This document shows positions 45,098 through 53,776 of a DNA stretch of 64,000 nucleotides, piece by piece. Both the position numbers and the translations under genes were made by a program. Position 1 is the first letter of the stretch, and each line of letters begins with the position of its first letter. The stretch comes from Pseudomonadota bacterium (GTDB lineage Bacteria > Pseudomonadota > Gammaproteobacteria > Burkholderiales > Gallionellaceae): NCBI GenBank assembly GCA_021783995.1, contig JAJXTH010000004.1, positions 1 through 64,000 of the forward strand, given 5' to 3'. A model generated the notes under the pieces. It made no database searches, was not told where the DNA came from, and was given only the letters and a program-made list of their open reading frames with translations.

Positions 45098-46570
45098 ATG
45101 AACAACTGGTTATCTCGCATTCCCAAGGAATATCTGGCATATCTCGTGCTTGCGGTCTGGGGCGCCGTGGTTTTCATGCTGCTGAACAAGTCCAATTACG
45201 GTCTGGACGAGGGCGGGGCGCATGCGCTGCTGCTCGTCTGGTCTGTGGCCGACGGCGTGGTCAGTTCTATCGTGACCCTGGGCCTGCCGGATTTTCGCAC
45301 GCTGTTCTTCATTCCGGCGGGCGTGCTGTGGACGGGCAGCGTGGTCGCGGCAAAAATGACGACGCTGCTTGTGATGGCGATGGTCGCATGGGGACTGCAC
45401 AGCTGGCGCAGCCAGTTCAAGGAACAGGAGGAGTCGTCGCTGCTCGCGACAGGATTGCTTCTGATCTCGCCGGTAACGCTTCATCAGATCGATACGATCT
45501 CGGTTGCCCCTTTTCTGCTTTTTGTATTTGCGATGGGGGCATGGACGGACAAGATCTACCGCGAATCGAAGCTGGCGCTGGGTGGAATGTATTTCGCTCA
45601 GATCTTCCTGTGTCTGATCGCAGTCACGCTTCATCCCATGGGGCTGGCCTATCCCTTGATGCTGCTCTGGACATGGTACAAGAATCCGCTGGACCGTGAG
45701 CACCGCAACTACATTTTTGTCGGGATCGCCTCCGCGATGGTGATCGCACTGGTATTGACCATGGGTTGGCGCCATGTGGGCTGGTTTGCAAACCCTGTGC
45801 GTGCGACCTCAAGCCTGCTCCTCGGTCCTTCCGATGGCGGTGATCTTGGAATAGGCGGCTGGATATTCGGCGTGGGCACGTTGGTTTTGCTGTTCTGGGT
45901 GGCCATCAGCCAGGCTGCGAAACTGTGGGCGGATCTGCTGGGGCGTATATTGCTGGCAGCGCTTGTGGTGGGAATTTTTATAGGCGACGAAAATTTTGCT
46001 GTGGTCGCGCTGGTGGTTGTCCTTTACTGGGGATTGCCCATGCTGCTGAAGGTCGGCGCGCAAGGTGGATTCCTGGCGCAGCGCGGCATCGCGCTGATCG
46101 CGATCTTCGCCCTTTCCACTGCATCCATGCTGAATGACAAGGCGGCTTATCAGTCCGTCCAGCTTGGCGAACTTCTTCCACGCGATGCGCTGATTCGGGC
46201 GTTTTCCGAGAATGCGTCAGATATTCTGAAGGGTGAGGCGCGAGGCAATCAGGCCAAGGATGCGACGGTTCGCAAGCTGAGAGTCGCAAGCCAGTGGCCT
46301 GGGCTGACCATGCTGGCCTGCCGCTGCGATGCGCTGCCTTTGCCTCCCGAAGCGCGCGACAGCGATGCGCTGTATGCAATGCTGAAGGGAGTCGATTACC
46401 TGCTGTTCGATCCGCACGATCCCGCCAACAGCGCGTTGTCGCACAATCTTGCGACGATGGAGGCGGGACTGGTCGAGACGGTGGATCTCAGGAAGGGTGG
46501 CGTGATCGTCGAGGTCAGACACCAGCCAGCACAGCCTTCCGTCAAACCTGCAGCTAAGCCGGCATCATGA
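45098..46570 (+). CDS. Polytopic membrane protein, possibly GT-C-like
   Basis: A 490-residue protein with about ten helices in the first 340 residues and a C-terminal soluble domain (about 350-490). The first loop contains YGLDEGGAHALLL, an acidic pair after helix 1 as seen in GT-C glycosyltransferases, but the rest is not clearly one of them. A TACAAT at 45062-45067 may be the -10 of its own promoter. It overlaps the next gene by four bases. No respiratory feature is seen, so it may mark the edge of the island. Confidence 0.5.
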   Translation: MNNWLSRIPKEYLAYLVLAVWGAVVFMLLNKSNYGLDEGGAHALLLVWSVADGVVSSIVTLGLPDFRTLFFIPAGVLWTGSVVAAKMTTLLVMAMVAWGLHSWRSQFKEQEESSLLATGLLLISPVTLHQIDTISVAPFLLFVFAMGAWTDKIYRESKLALGGMYFAQIFLCLIAVTLHPMGLAYPLMLLWTWYKNPLDREHRNYIFVGIASAMVIALVLTMGWRHVGWFANPVRATSSLLLGPSDGGDLGIGGWIFGVGTLVLLFWVAISQAAKLWADLLGRILLAALVVGIFIGDENFAVVALVVVLYWGLPMLLKVGAQGGFLAQRGIALIAIFALSTASMLNDKAAYQSVQLGELLPRDALIRAFSENASDILKGEARGNQAKDATVRKLRVASQWPGLTMLACRCDALPLPPEARDSDALYAMLKGVDYLLFDPHDPANSALSHNLATMEAGLVETVDLRKGGVIVEVRHQPAQPSVKPAAKPAS

Positions 46571-46767
46571 TGGTAGAGATACTGATCTTTCTGGTTGCGG
46601 GCATAGGGGCGCTGTTCATCGCCGGATATTCTGTGCACATGTTTGTCGGCGGCCTGGTCGCTCAGGATACCGAAAAGCAGATCATCTTCGTCGTCTGCGC
46701 AATCGTTTTCTGTGCAATGGCCTATATGGCCTGGGATGTCGTGCAGAGGCGCACGGGCAAAAAATAG
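46567..46767 (+). CDS. Small two-helix membrane protein
   Basis: A 66-residue protein with helices near 4-26 and 38-57 and a basic tail ending RRTGKK. It is translationally coupled (ATGA) to the polytopic protein before it and convergent with nsrR. Family unknown. Confidence 0.55.
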   Translation: MMVEILIFLVAGIGALFIAGYSVHMFVGGLVAQDTEKQIIFVVCAIVFCAMAYMAWDVVQRRTGKK

Positions 46768-46771
46768 CGGC

Positions 46772-47212
46772 TCATCTGACCTGCTTGACCGGGATGGATT
46801 TGAAGGTCCTGGGTGTGTTCATCATGTCCGCAAGCGTGTATTGGTCGAGCACGCCGAGAAAACTGGCTTGCGCGTTGAAGATGACGCCCTTGAGTTTGCA
46901 TGACGCGCTGACGACGCATCGATCCGTTTCCGGATTGAAGCATTCAAGAAGATCGAAGTCGGGTTCGGTGGATCTGACGACCGAACCTATCCGTATGTCC
47001 TTGGCGGGAAGCGCAAGCCGGATTCCGCCATGCCTGCCTCGGTTCGTCAGGATATAGCCCTTCTGCCCCAGGCTGTGCACCACCTTGACCAGATGATTTC
47101 GCGAGATGTTATAGAAATCGGCAAGCTCGGTGATGGTCGCCGTTTGATCTTCCTTTTGCGCAAGGTAAAGCAGCACGCGCAGTGAATAATCTGTATATAG
47201 GGTTAAACGCAT
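46772..47212 (-). CDS. nsrR: Nitric-oxide-sensing Rrf2-family repressor NsrR
   Basis: A 146-residue DNA-binding protein. The winged helix at the N-terminus begins MRLTLYTDYSLRVLLYLA and has ISRNHLVKVVHSLGQKGYI. The Fe-S cysteines lie in ECFNPETDRCVVSASCKL near residues 91-105, spacing typical of NsrR rather than IscR. The C-terminal QYTLADMM is also typical. NsrR loses repression when NO damages its cluster. It is divergent from the truncated hemoglobin, with a matching operator in between. Confidence 0.88.
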   Translation of the reverse strand: MRLTLYTDYSLRVLLYLAQKEDQTATITELADFYNISRNHLVKVVHSLGQKGYILTNRGRHGGIRLALPAKDIRIGSVVRSTEPDFDLLECFNPETDRCVVSASCKLKGVIFNAQASFLGVLDQYTLADMMNTPRTFKSIPVKQVR

Positions 47213-47304
47213 TCTCTTGTTCCGCTTGCCTGCGGCATGTATTCCACAGCATCGATTTTAAACCATGCGCGAAATTTTTCTTGACAGACTTGGATACGGA
47301 TAAT

Positions 47305-47327
47305 AACATGTATTAAGAATACATGTT
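47305..47327 (+). promoter_or_regulatory. NsrR-type operator
   Basis: AACATGTATT, three bases (AAG) and AATACATGTT form a perfect 10-bp inverted repeat spanning 23 bases. This is the length and arrangement of the known NsrR motif (AAGATGCATTT around one central base), with most informative positions kept. It overlaps a likely -10 (TAACAT at 47304-47309, 17 bases after TTGACA at 47281), so binding would block hemoglobin transcription. Confidence 0.8.
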
Positions 47328-47397
47328 AATGCTGATGCATGGGCAATGTGTTCTTGTGTCGCTGCCCGCAAGGCGGTAATTGATAAAGGAGAGCAAT

Positions 47398-47760
47398 GTG
47401 AGTTTGTTTACGGATATAGGCGGCGAACCCGCAGTGAATGCGGCAGTGGATATTTTCTATCGCAAGGTGCTGAAGGACGATCGCATCAATCGCTTCTTCT
47501 CCGGCGTGGACATGGAGAAGCAGGCAGCAAAGCAGAAGGCCTTTCTGACGATGGCTTTCGGCGGCCCGCACAACTATACCGGCGAGGACATGAGAAAAGG
47601 CCATGCGCATTTGGTCGCGCAGGGGCTCAACGATACGCATTTTGATGCGGTGATGGAGCATATCGGCGCAACGCTCACCGAGCTCAAGGTGCCGGCAAAC
47701 CTGATCGCCCAGGCAGCCGCGATCGCCGAGAGCACACGCAAAGACGTGCTCGGCAAGTAA
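47398..47760 (+). CDS. Group I truncated hemoglobin
   Basis: A 120-residue heme protein of the TrHbN type. It begins SLFTDIGGEPAVNAAVDIFY, has the FFSGVDMEKQAAKQKAFLTMAFGG-region pattern, and ends its heme pocket with DMRKGHAHLV carrying the proximal His. TrHbN proteins convert NO to nitrate with O2. The start is the GTG at 47398, preceded by AAGGAG. Downstream at 12 bases is a reductase, so the two may form a split flavohemoglobin-like unit under NsrR. Confidence 0.9.
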   Translation: MSLFTDIGGEPAVNAAVDIFYRKVLKDDRINRFFSGVDMEKQAAKQKAFLTMAFGGPHNYTGEDMRKGHAHLVAQGLNDTHFDAVMEHIGATLTELKVPANLIAQAAAIAESTRKDVLGK

Positions 47761-47772
47761 TCGCACTCACCC

Positions 47773-48726
47773 ATGGCCAAAGTGATCTATGGCGGGCAGT
47801 CATACGAATGCGGGGAAGACTCGGTCCTCGATTGTCTGACTGCCCAGGGTGTTCCCATTCCTTCCTCTTGCCGCTCGGGCAACTGCCAGACCTGCCTGAT
47901 GCGCGCGGTGAAAGGCAAGGTTCCCGCAGATGCGCAGGCGGGATTGAAGCCTACGCTTGCTGCGCAGAATTATTTCATGGCCTGTTCCTGTCATCCCCAA
48001 AGCGATATCGAAGTGGTGATGCCTGAGGCGGGAATCAACAGGCTGGCGGCCAGGGTTGCCAGCGTCGAGTATCTGAACGCCGACATACTCGGAATTCGGC
48101 TCAATCCTTCAAGGCCTCTCGAATACAGAGCGGGGCAGTTCATCAATCTGTTCAAGGACGATGTCACGTCGCGCAGCTATTCCCTGGCGAGCCTGCCCGC
48201 GCTTGATGAGCCGCTCTTTCTGAATGTGAGAAAAGTGCCCGGTGGGAAGGTTAGCAACTGGCTTTTTGAAAAGCTCAGGGCTGGCGACGAAATCGAAATT
48301 TCGGAAGCGACTGGAGACTGTTTCTATGTGCCTGGAAACGCAGGTCAGGACATGCTTCTGATCGCCACCGGCACGGGACTTGCGCCTTTGTATGGGATCG
48401 TTCGCGATGCGCTGCAAAATGGGCACAGGGGCAGGCTGGTCCTGTATCACGGCAGCTACGATGCGGGAGGATTCTATCTGGCCGAAGAGTTGCGGGAACT
48501 CGAGAGGAAGCACCCCAATTTCAGCTTTGTTCCCTGCGTGTCCGAAGGCATTGCGCCGGCAGGCTATGAACAGGGCATGGTGCTCGACGTTGCATTGCGG
48601 GATCATCCGGATCTGACCGGGTGGCGCGTGTTCCTTTGCGGCAACCCGAACATGGTCAGTGCCGCAAAAAAACAGGCCTTTCTCGCCGGTGCCTCGATGC
48701 GCGAGATCTACGCCGATCCCTTCTGA
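47773..48726 (+). CDS. Ferredoxin-NAD(P)H oxidoreductase (2Fe-2S plus FAD/NAD domains)
   Basis: A 317-residue flavoprotein. The plant-type 2Fe-2S domain is N-terminal (about 1-85), with CRSGNCQTCLMRA and the fourth Cys near residue 75. An FAD domain (about 95-190, SRSYSLASLP) and an NAD(P) domain (about 190-317, LLIATGTGLAPLYGI) follow. This is the architecture of oxygenase and hemoglobin reductases. Its position right after the truncated hemoglobin makes it the likely electron donor for NO dioxygenation. Confidence 0.88.
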   Translation: MAKVIYGGQSYECGEDSVLDCLTAQGVPIPSSCRSGNCQTCLMRAVKGKVPADAQAGLKPTLAAQNYFMACSCHPQSDIEVVMPEAGINRLAARVASVEYLNADILGIRLNPSRPLEYRAGQFINLFKDDVTSRSYSLASLPALDEPLFLNVRKVPGGKVSNWLFEKLRAGDEIEISEATGDCFYVPGNAGQDMLLIATGTGLAPLYGIVRDALQNGHRGRLVLYHGSYDAGGFYLAEELRELERKHPNFSFVPCVSEGIAPAGYEQGMVLDVALRDHPDLTGWRVFLCGNPNMVSAAKKQAFLAGASMREIYADPF

Positions 48727-48858
48727 TTTTCGCACTTATCAGCAAGTGAAAAATGTAGCACCTCCGTCCGCAACGCCTTCTCCCCAAATTCGGCAGCCCA
48801 TTGTCACTGATAACAACTTCTTGGTGCAAGTCGGCTTGACTTGAGTGGTTTGCCAGGT

Positions 48859-48887
48859 TTGAGCGGTTCGGGCTACCCTGCTATGCT
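48859..48887 (+). promoter_or_regulatory. Candidate sigma-70 promoter of the SulP transporter gene
   Basis: TTGAGC at 48859-48864 and TATGCT at 48882-48887 are separated by exactly 17 bases and precede the transporter gene by 39 bases. Near-consensus spacing; weaker -35. Confidence 0.45.
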
Positions 48888-48926
48888 TGTGGCATTCTTG
48901 CGCAAGCATAAGGAAGGATGGGTAGC

Positions 48927-50573
48927 ATGATTGCTTTTCTCGAGGCCAGACGGGCCGGGCTGTATAAACGTGGCAACTGGCTCCCCAACATCGTCGCTGG
49001 TCTGATCGTGGGCGTGGTTGCGCTGCCTCTCGCGATGGCCTTTGCCATCGCGACAGGTGTAAAACCCGAGCAGGGGATATACACCGCGATCGTGGGGAGC
49101 ATCGCTGTCTCGATATTCGGCGGAAGCCGCATACAGATAGCCGGGCCCACCGGGGCGTTCATCGTGATCCTCTCGAGCATCACGGCAAAATATGGCGTTG
49201 CAGGCCTTCAGGTGGCAACGTTAATGGCGGGGGTGATGCTGCTCCTGCTTGGCTTGGCGCGCATGGGAACGATCATCAAGTTCATCCCGGATCCGGTGAT
49301 ACTCGGCTTCACTGCAGGCATTGCGGTGATCATCTGGGTGGGGGAGTGGCGCGATTTCTTCGGCCTGCCTTCGGTCGCGGGCTCGCATTTCCATGTGAAG
49401 CTATGGCACCTGCTGAAAGTTCTGCCGCAATGGCATCCTGCGACCACAGGCCTCGCCGTGCTGTCGCTGGCGCTGGTGATCATCTCGCCACGCCTGCCTT
49501 TGTTGCGCAAGATCCCGGGCCCCCTAATCGCTCTGGTGGTGGTCACGATGCTTCAGGCCGCATTCCATTTTCCGGGCGTGCGCACCATAGGCAGCACCTT
49601 CGGCGGCATACCTCAGGGGCTGCCGCAACTGCGCTTTCCTGAGATCAGCGCGCGCGAGGTCATCGACATGATTGGCCCCGCCTTCACGATCGCGATGCTG
49701 GGCGCAATCGAATCGCTGCTGTCGGCCGTGGTTGCTGATGGCATGGCGGGCACGCGCCACAACTCCAATCAGGAACTGATAGGTCAGGGCATAGCCAACC
49801 TCATCACTCCGCTTTTCGGTGGCTTCGCTGCGACAGGAGCGATCGCGCGCACTGCAACCAACATCAGAAACGGTGGCAATAGCCCTGTTGCGGGGATCGT
49901 GCACGCGTTCACCCTGGTGTTCATCGTCATGCTGCTAGCGCCTCTGGCGAGCAACATTCCTCTGGCGGTGCTCGCTGCGATCCTGTTCGTGGTGTGCTGG
50001 AACATGAGCGAGGCGCGTCACTTTGCAAGGATGGTCAGGCGTGCACCCAGGGCGGATGTGGTAATCCTGATGGTGACTTTTTTTCTCACGGTGTTCGCGG
50101 ACCTGGTGGTCGCGGTGAATATCGGCGTGATCCTTGCCACCCTGCATTTCTTGAGGCGTATGGCGAGCAGCGTCGAGGTGCGTCGAGCTACCGAGCAGGA
50201 GCTGAGCCAGGAAATCGCGCAGCTTGGGCAGGGGGGGCCGCTGCCGGCTGGCGTGCTGGTCTATGCAGTCGAGGGACCGTTCTTCTTCGGTGCGGTGGAG
50301 AACTTCGAGCGTGCGCTCTCGGACACGCACACCGACCCCGAAGTGCTGATCATCCGCCTGCGCTGGGTGCCTTTCATCGACATCACCGGCCTGCAGTTTA
50401 TGGAGGAGGTGATACGCGATCTGCACCGTCGCAAGGTTCGCGTGATACTCTCGGGTGCAAACGAGCGTGTGCAGGGCAAGCTCGAGAAGGCGGGCATCGT
50501 CGATCTGATAGGAGCGGGCAACAATTTCAGGGAGTTCGGCGATGCGCTCGCGGCCTGCAGGGCGCGAGCCTAG
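48927..50573 (+). CDS. SulP-family anion transporter with STAS domain
   Basis: A 548-residue inner-membrane transporter. The SulP core occupies about 1-420, with LPNIVAGLIVGVVALPLAMAFAI and a GPTGAFIVIL stretch. The C-terminal STAS domain (about 435-548) has DITGLQFMEEVI, with Thr at the usual Ser/Thr phosphorylation position. Substrates in the family include sulfate and bicarbonate; either would fit a lithoautotroph. The ATG at 48927 has AAGGAAGG at the right distance; one at 48918 lies directly on that site. The end overlaps lrp by four bases. Confidence 0.9.
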   Translation: MIAFLEARRAGLYKRGNWLPNIVAGLIVGVVALPLAMAFAIATGVKPEQGIYTAIVGSIAVSIFGGSRIQIAGPTGAFIVILSSITAKYGVAGLQVATLMAGVMLLLLGLARMGTIIKFIPDPVILGFTAGIAVIIWVGEWRDFFGLPSVAGSHFHVKLWHLLKVLPQWHPATTGLAVLSLALVIISPRLPLLRKIPGPLIALVVVTMLQAAFHFPGVRTIGSTFGGIPQGLPQLRFPEISAREVIDMIGPAFTIAMLGAIESLLSAVVADGMAGTRHNSNQELIGQGIANLITPLFGGFAATGAIARTATNIRNGGNSPVAGIVHAFTLVFIVMLLAPLASNIPLAVLAAILFVVCWNMSEARHFARMVRRAPRADVVILMVTFFLTVFADLVVAVNIGVILATLHFLRRMASSVEVRRATEQELSQEIAQLGQGGPLPAGVLVYAVEGPFFFGAVENFERALSDTHTDPEVLIIRLRWVPFIDITGLQFMEEVIRDLHRRKVRVILSGANERVQGKLEKAGIVDLIGAGNNFREFGDALAACRARA

Positions 50574-51025
50574 AGCGGCAGCGCAGTCTTGTCGACCACG
50601 CGGCGCAGCACGAAACTCGAGTGCACGCCTGTCACGCCCGCGATCCTCGTGATCCTGTTCAATAGCAGATCCTGGTAGCCGTCCATGTCGCTGACCACGA
50701 CTTTAAGCTGGTAGTCCGCGTCCTGTCCTGTGATCAGCAGGCACTCCAGGATTTCAGGGATCGCTGATATCTTCGTTTCGAAATTGTCGAAGCGCTCCGG
50801 CGTGTGTTTATCCATGGAAATGTGGATTAGCGCCATCAGTGAAAGCCCCATCGCCCTTGCATCCACCATCGCGCGGTATCCCGTGATGATCCCGGATTCC
50901 TCAAGCGCATGCAGGCGCCTTAAGCATGGGGAAGGGGAGAGTCCGATGCGGCTCGCAAGGTCTTGGTTGCTGATCCTTCCCTCCTGCTGCAAAACGCGTA
51001 GCATCTCGATGTCGTAGTTGTCCAT
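50570..51025 (-). CDS. Lrp/AsnC-family transcription regulator
   Basis: A 151-residue DNA-binding regulator with an N-terminal HTH (about 1-60, ISNQDLASRIGLSPSPCLRRLHAL) and a C-terminal RAM ligand-binding domain with LLITGQDADYQLKVVVSDMDGY. Such proteins bind amino acids, often leucine, and sit next to their targets. The divergent gene is 2-isopropylmalate synthase, so control of leucine synthesis is likely. The intergenic region contains matching palindromes. Confidence 0.92.
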   Translation of the reverse strand: MDNYDIEMLRVLQQEGRISNQDLASRIGLSPSPCLRRLHALEESGIITGYRAMVDARAMGLSLMALIHISMDKHTPERFDNFETKISAIPEILECLLITGQDADYQLKVVVSDMDGYQDLLLNRITRIAGVTGVHSSFVLRRVVDKTALPL

Positions 51026-51045
51026 TTACCATGCCTCCGTGATAT

Positions 51046-51106
51046 TTGAAATATAATTTCAATATTGCTTTTAATTGAAAAATATAATTGCAATTTATAT
51101 CGCAAT
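51046..51106. promoter_or_regulatory. Three tandem AT-rich palindromes between lrp and leuA
   Basis: TTGAAATATAATTTCAA at 51046-51062 is a perfect palindrome. A variant TTGAAAAATATAATTGCAA lies at 51075-51093 and TTGCAATTTATATCGCAA overlaps it at 51088-51105. All share TTGMAA half-sites. They sit in the 155-base divergent space and are the natural candidates for Lrp binding and autoregulation. Confidence 0.6.
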
Positions 51107-51180
51107 ATGGCCATATAAAGCAAGCACATGCCGTGGGAATGCGCTTATGATTCTGTTCATCATGATTTCAGGAGCAGACC

Positions 51181-52839
51181 ATGGACAAGTACAGACCCTT
51201 TCGGCAGGTGGCCTTGGCGGACAGGCAATGGCCGAACAGAACCATAACAGGCCATCCTGTCTGGATGAGCTCCGATCTGCGCGACGGCAACCAGTCGCTT
51301 TTCGAGCCGATGGATCTCGAACGCAAGATGCGCATGTTCGACATGCTCTGCGAGATCGGATTCAAGGAGATCGAGGTCGCGTTTCCTTCCGCATCGCAGA
51401 TCGAGTTCGATTTCGTGCGCGCCCTGATCGAGGAGAAGCGCATTCCTGCTGACGTTTCGATAGAGGTGCTGACTGCGGCTCGCGAGCATCTGATCCGTCG
51501 CACGATGGAGTCCTTGCGTGGCGCCAGGCGTGCGATCGTGCATGTATACAACGCGACATCCAGGCCATTCCGTGAGATGGTCTTCGGCATGAAGAGAGAT
51601 GAGGTCGTCAGGATGGCGGTGGATGCGGTGTCCCTGATCAGGGAGCTTGCTGCTGAGCAGCCTGAGACCGAATGGGTGCTCGAATACAGCCCAGAGACTT
51701 TTTCCTCAACCGAACTCGATTTCTCGCTCGAGATATGCAATGCGGTGACCGAAGTGTGGGGAGCGACGAAAGACAACAGGGTGATCATCAATCTTCCGGC
51801 GACGGTCGAGGTCGCGACCCCCAACGTGTATGCCGACCAGGTCGAATGGATGCACCGCAGTCTCGAAAGAAGGGATGGGGTCATCCTGAGCCTGCATGCG
51901 CACAACGACAGGGGAACTGCAGTCGCCGCTACCGAATTGGGTCTGATGGCAGGTGCGGAGAGGGTCGAAGGCTGTCTCTTCGGAAACGGCGAAAGGACGG
52001 GCAATGTGGACATCGTCACGCTTGCGCTCAACCTTCACACCCAGGGAGTGGATTCGGGGCTGGATTTTTCCGACATCAACAAAATCGCCAGAACCGTCGA
52101 GCATTGCAATCAGTTGCCCATCCATCCGCGTCATCCCTATGTGGGCGATCTCGTGTTCACCGCCTTTTCCGGATCGCACCAGGATGCGATCCGCAAGGGA
52201 TTTGCAAGGCAGAAGCCGGATGAACCCTGGGGCGTGCCGTATCTTCCCATCGACCCAAGGGATGTCGGGCGAAATTACGACTCCGTGATCAGGGTCAACA
52301 GCCAGTCCGGGAAGGGTGGCATCGCCTATCTGCTGGAAAATGGGTACGGCATGGTCATGCCACGCCGCTTGCAGATCGAGTTCTCATCCGTTGTGCAGAA
52401 GCATGCAGACAAGGAAGGAGGAGAGTTGAGCGCACAGGATATCTGGCGGATTTTCTCTGCCGTATATCTTGATGCGTCTTCGCCCTTGCGCTATCTTGCC
52501 CATCATCTTTTCGAGTCGGGAGAGAGGCAGGGCATCGAACTCGTGGTGGAGAGGGATGGTGAAAAGCGGACTTGCACGGGGATCGGGAATGGGCCCATCG
52601 ATGCCGCAGTGCACGCGCTGATGCAGATGGGCATCAGCGTCAGGGTGACGGGCTACGATGAATCCTCTATGAGTTTAAGCAGCGATGGCGGGAATGCCAT
52701 GGCCTCTGCGTTCATCGAGATCGCGCATGAAAGAGGCGGCGGCTATGGGGTGGGGATGGATGCGAATATCGTGACCGCGGCAGTCAGGGCATTGTTCAGC
52801 GGAGTGAACCGGATGTTGAATGGAAAAGGGGATGCGTGA
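51181..52839 (+). CDS. leuA: 2-isopropylmalate synthase (class 2)
   Basis: A 552-residue enzyme catalysing the first committed step of leucine synthesis from 2-oxoisovalerate and acetyl-CoA. The catalytic region has SSDLRDGNQSL near residue 30, then EVAFPSASQIEFDF and the metal ligands in LHAHNDRGTAVAA followed by GNGERTGN. The C-terminal regulatory domain (about 430-552) is present. Length and sequence fit the longer LeuA2 type. It is divergent from the Lrp gene. Confidence 0.96.
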   Translation: MDKYRPFRQVALADRQWPNRTITGHPVWMSSDLRDGNQSLFEPMDLERKMRMFDMLCEIGFKEIEVAFPSASQIEFDFVRALIEEKRIPADVSIEVLTAAREHLIRRTMESLRGARRAIVHVYNATSRPFREMVFGMKRDEVVRMAVDAVSLIRELAAEQPETEWVLEYSPETFSSTELDFSLEICNAVTEVWGATKDNRVIINLPATVEVATPNVYADQVEWMHRSLERRDGVILSLHAHNDRGTAVAATELGLMAGAERVEGCLFGNGERTGNVDIVTLALNLHTQGVDSGLDFSDINKIARTVEHCNQLPIHPRHPYVGDLVFTAFSGSHQDAIRKGFARQKPDEPWGVPYLPIDPRDVGRNYDSVIRVNSQSGKGGIAYLLENGYGMVMPRRLQIEFSSVVQKHADKEGGELSAQDIWRIFSAVYLDASSPLRYLAHHLFESGERQGIELVVERDGEKRTCTGIGNGPIDAAVHALMQMGISVRVTGYDESSMSLSSDGGNAMASAFIEIAHERGGGYGVGMDANIVTAAVRALFSGVNRMLNGKGDA

Positions 52840-53740
52840 GGGCGGCTATGCGGGAGTGGTGTTCGCGCTGCTGGCAGCGATAGGATTTTCGGCGAAAGCC
52901 ATCCTGGTCAAGCTCGCATACCTTTATCGCGTCGACACCATCACGCTGCTTGCGTTGCGCATGGCATTCTCCATGCCGTTCTTCATCGCGGTGTTGCTGT
53001 GGGTGCGACGCAAGCAAATCGATCCGCTTACGCTCAGGGACAGGGTGATGGTCCTGGGGCTGGGGCTGATAGGCTACTACCTCTCCAGCCTCCTCGATTT
53101 TCTGGGCCTGCAGTACATCACCGCAGGCCTCGAGCGTCTGATCCTCTTTCTCTATCCGACCATGACGGTGATCCTTGCCGCGCTGATATACAGGCGCGCG
53201 ATAGGAAAGAAGGTACTCGTTGCGATGGCGTTGAGCTATCTGGGCATCGCGCTGGTTTTCCTGCACGATGCGGGGGGAAGGCAGGGGGAGTCTGTCTTTT
53301 TGGGAGCACTGCTTGTGTTTGCTAGCACGCTTTCATATTCCATTTATCTTGTGGGAGCAGGGCATGCGATCGCGCGTCTGGGCGTCGAGCGCTTCACCTC
53401 GCAGGCGATGATAATAGCGAGCATTGCCTGCCTGCTGCAGTTTGGTGCGACGCATTCCTTGAGTGCGCTCGAATTGCCTGTTCGCGTCTTTGAGTATGCG
53501 CTTGCGATGGCGCTCTTTTCCACGGTGCTGCCGGTGTTTCTGCTCTCGTATGCGATACGCCACATAGGGTCTTCCCACGCATCCCTGATAGGCTCGATAG
53601 GCCCTGTCAGCACGATCTATCTGGCTTATCTTTTTCTTGGCGAAAAGGTAACGCTCCTGCAGGTCTCGGGCGCATTTCTTGTGATGTGCGGTGTACTCGT
53701 CGTCAGCCTCTCCAGGAGCCCGACGGGTGCGCCAAAGTGA
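52820..53740 (+). CDS. EamA/DMT-superfamily transporter
   Basis: A 306-residue inner-membrane protein with ten helices in two EamA repeats (about 10-140 and 150-300), including GYYLSSLLDFLGLQYITAG in the first and LSYAIRHIGSSHASLIGSIGP in the second. Family members export amino acids and other metabolites. Its start overlaps the leuA end by 20 bases; a start at 52832 is also possible. Export of branched-chain amino acids is a guess from the neighbour. Confidence 0.85.
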   Translation: MEKGMREGGYAGVVFALLAAIGFSAKAILVKLAYLYRVDTITLLALRMAFSMPFFIAVLLWVRRKQIDPLTLRDRVMVLGLGLIGYYLSSLLDFLGLQYITAGLERLILFLYPTMTVILAALIYRRAIGKKVLVAMALSYLGIALVFLHDAGGRQGESVFLGALLVFASTLSYSIYLVGAGHAIARLGVERFTSQAMIIASIACLLQFGATHSLSALELPVRVFEYALAMALFSTVLPVFLLSYAIRHIGSSHASLIGSIGPVSTIYLAYLFLGEKVTLLQVSGAFLVMCGVLVVSLSRSPTGAPK

Positions 53741-53776
53741 AGAGAGGCATACAATGGACCCCTCTTCGCATTATTG

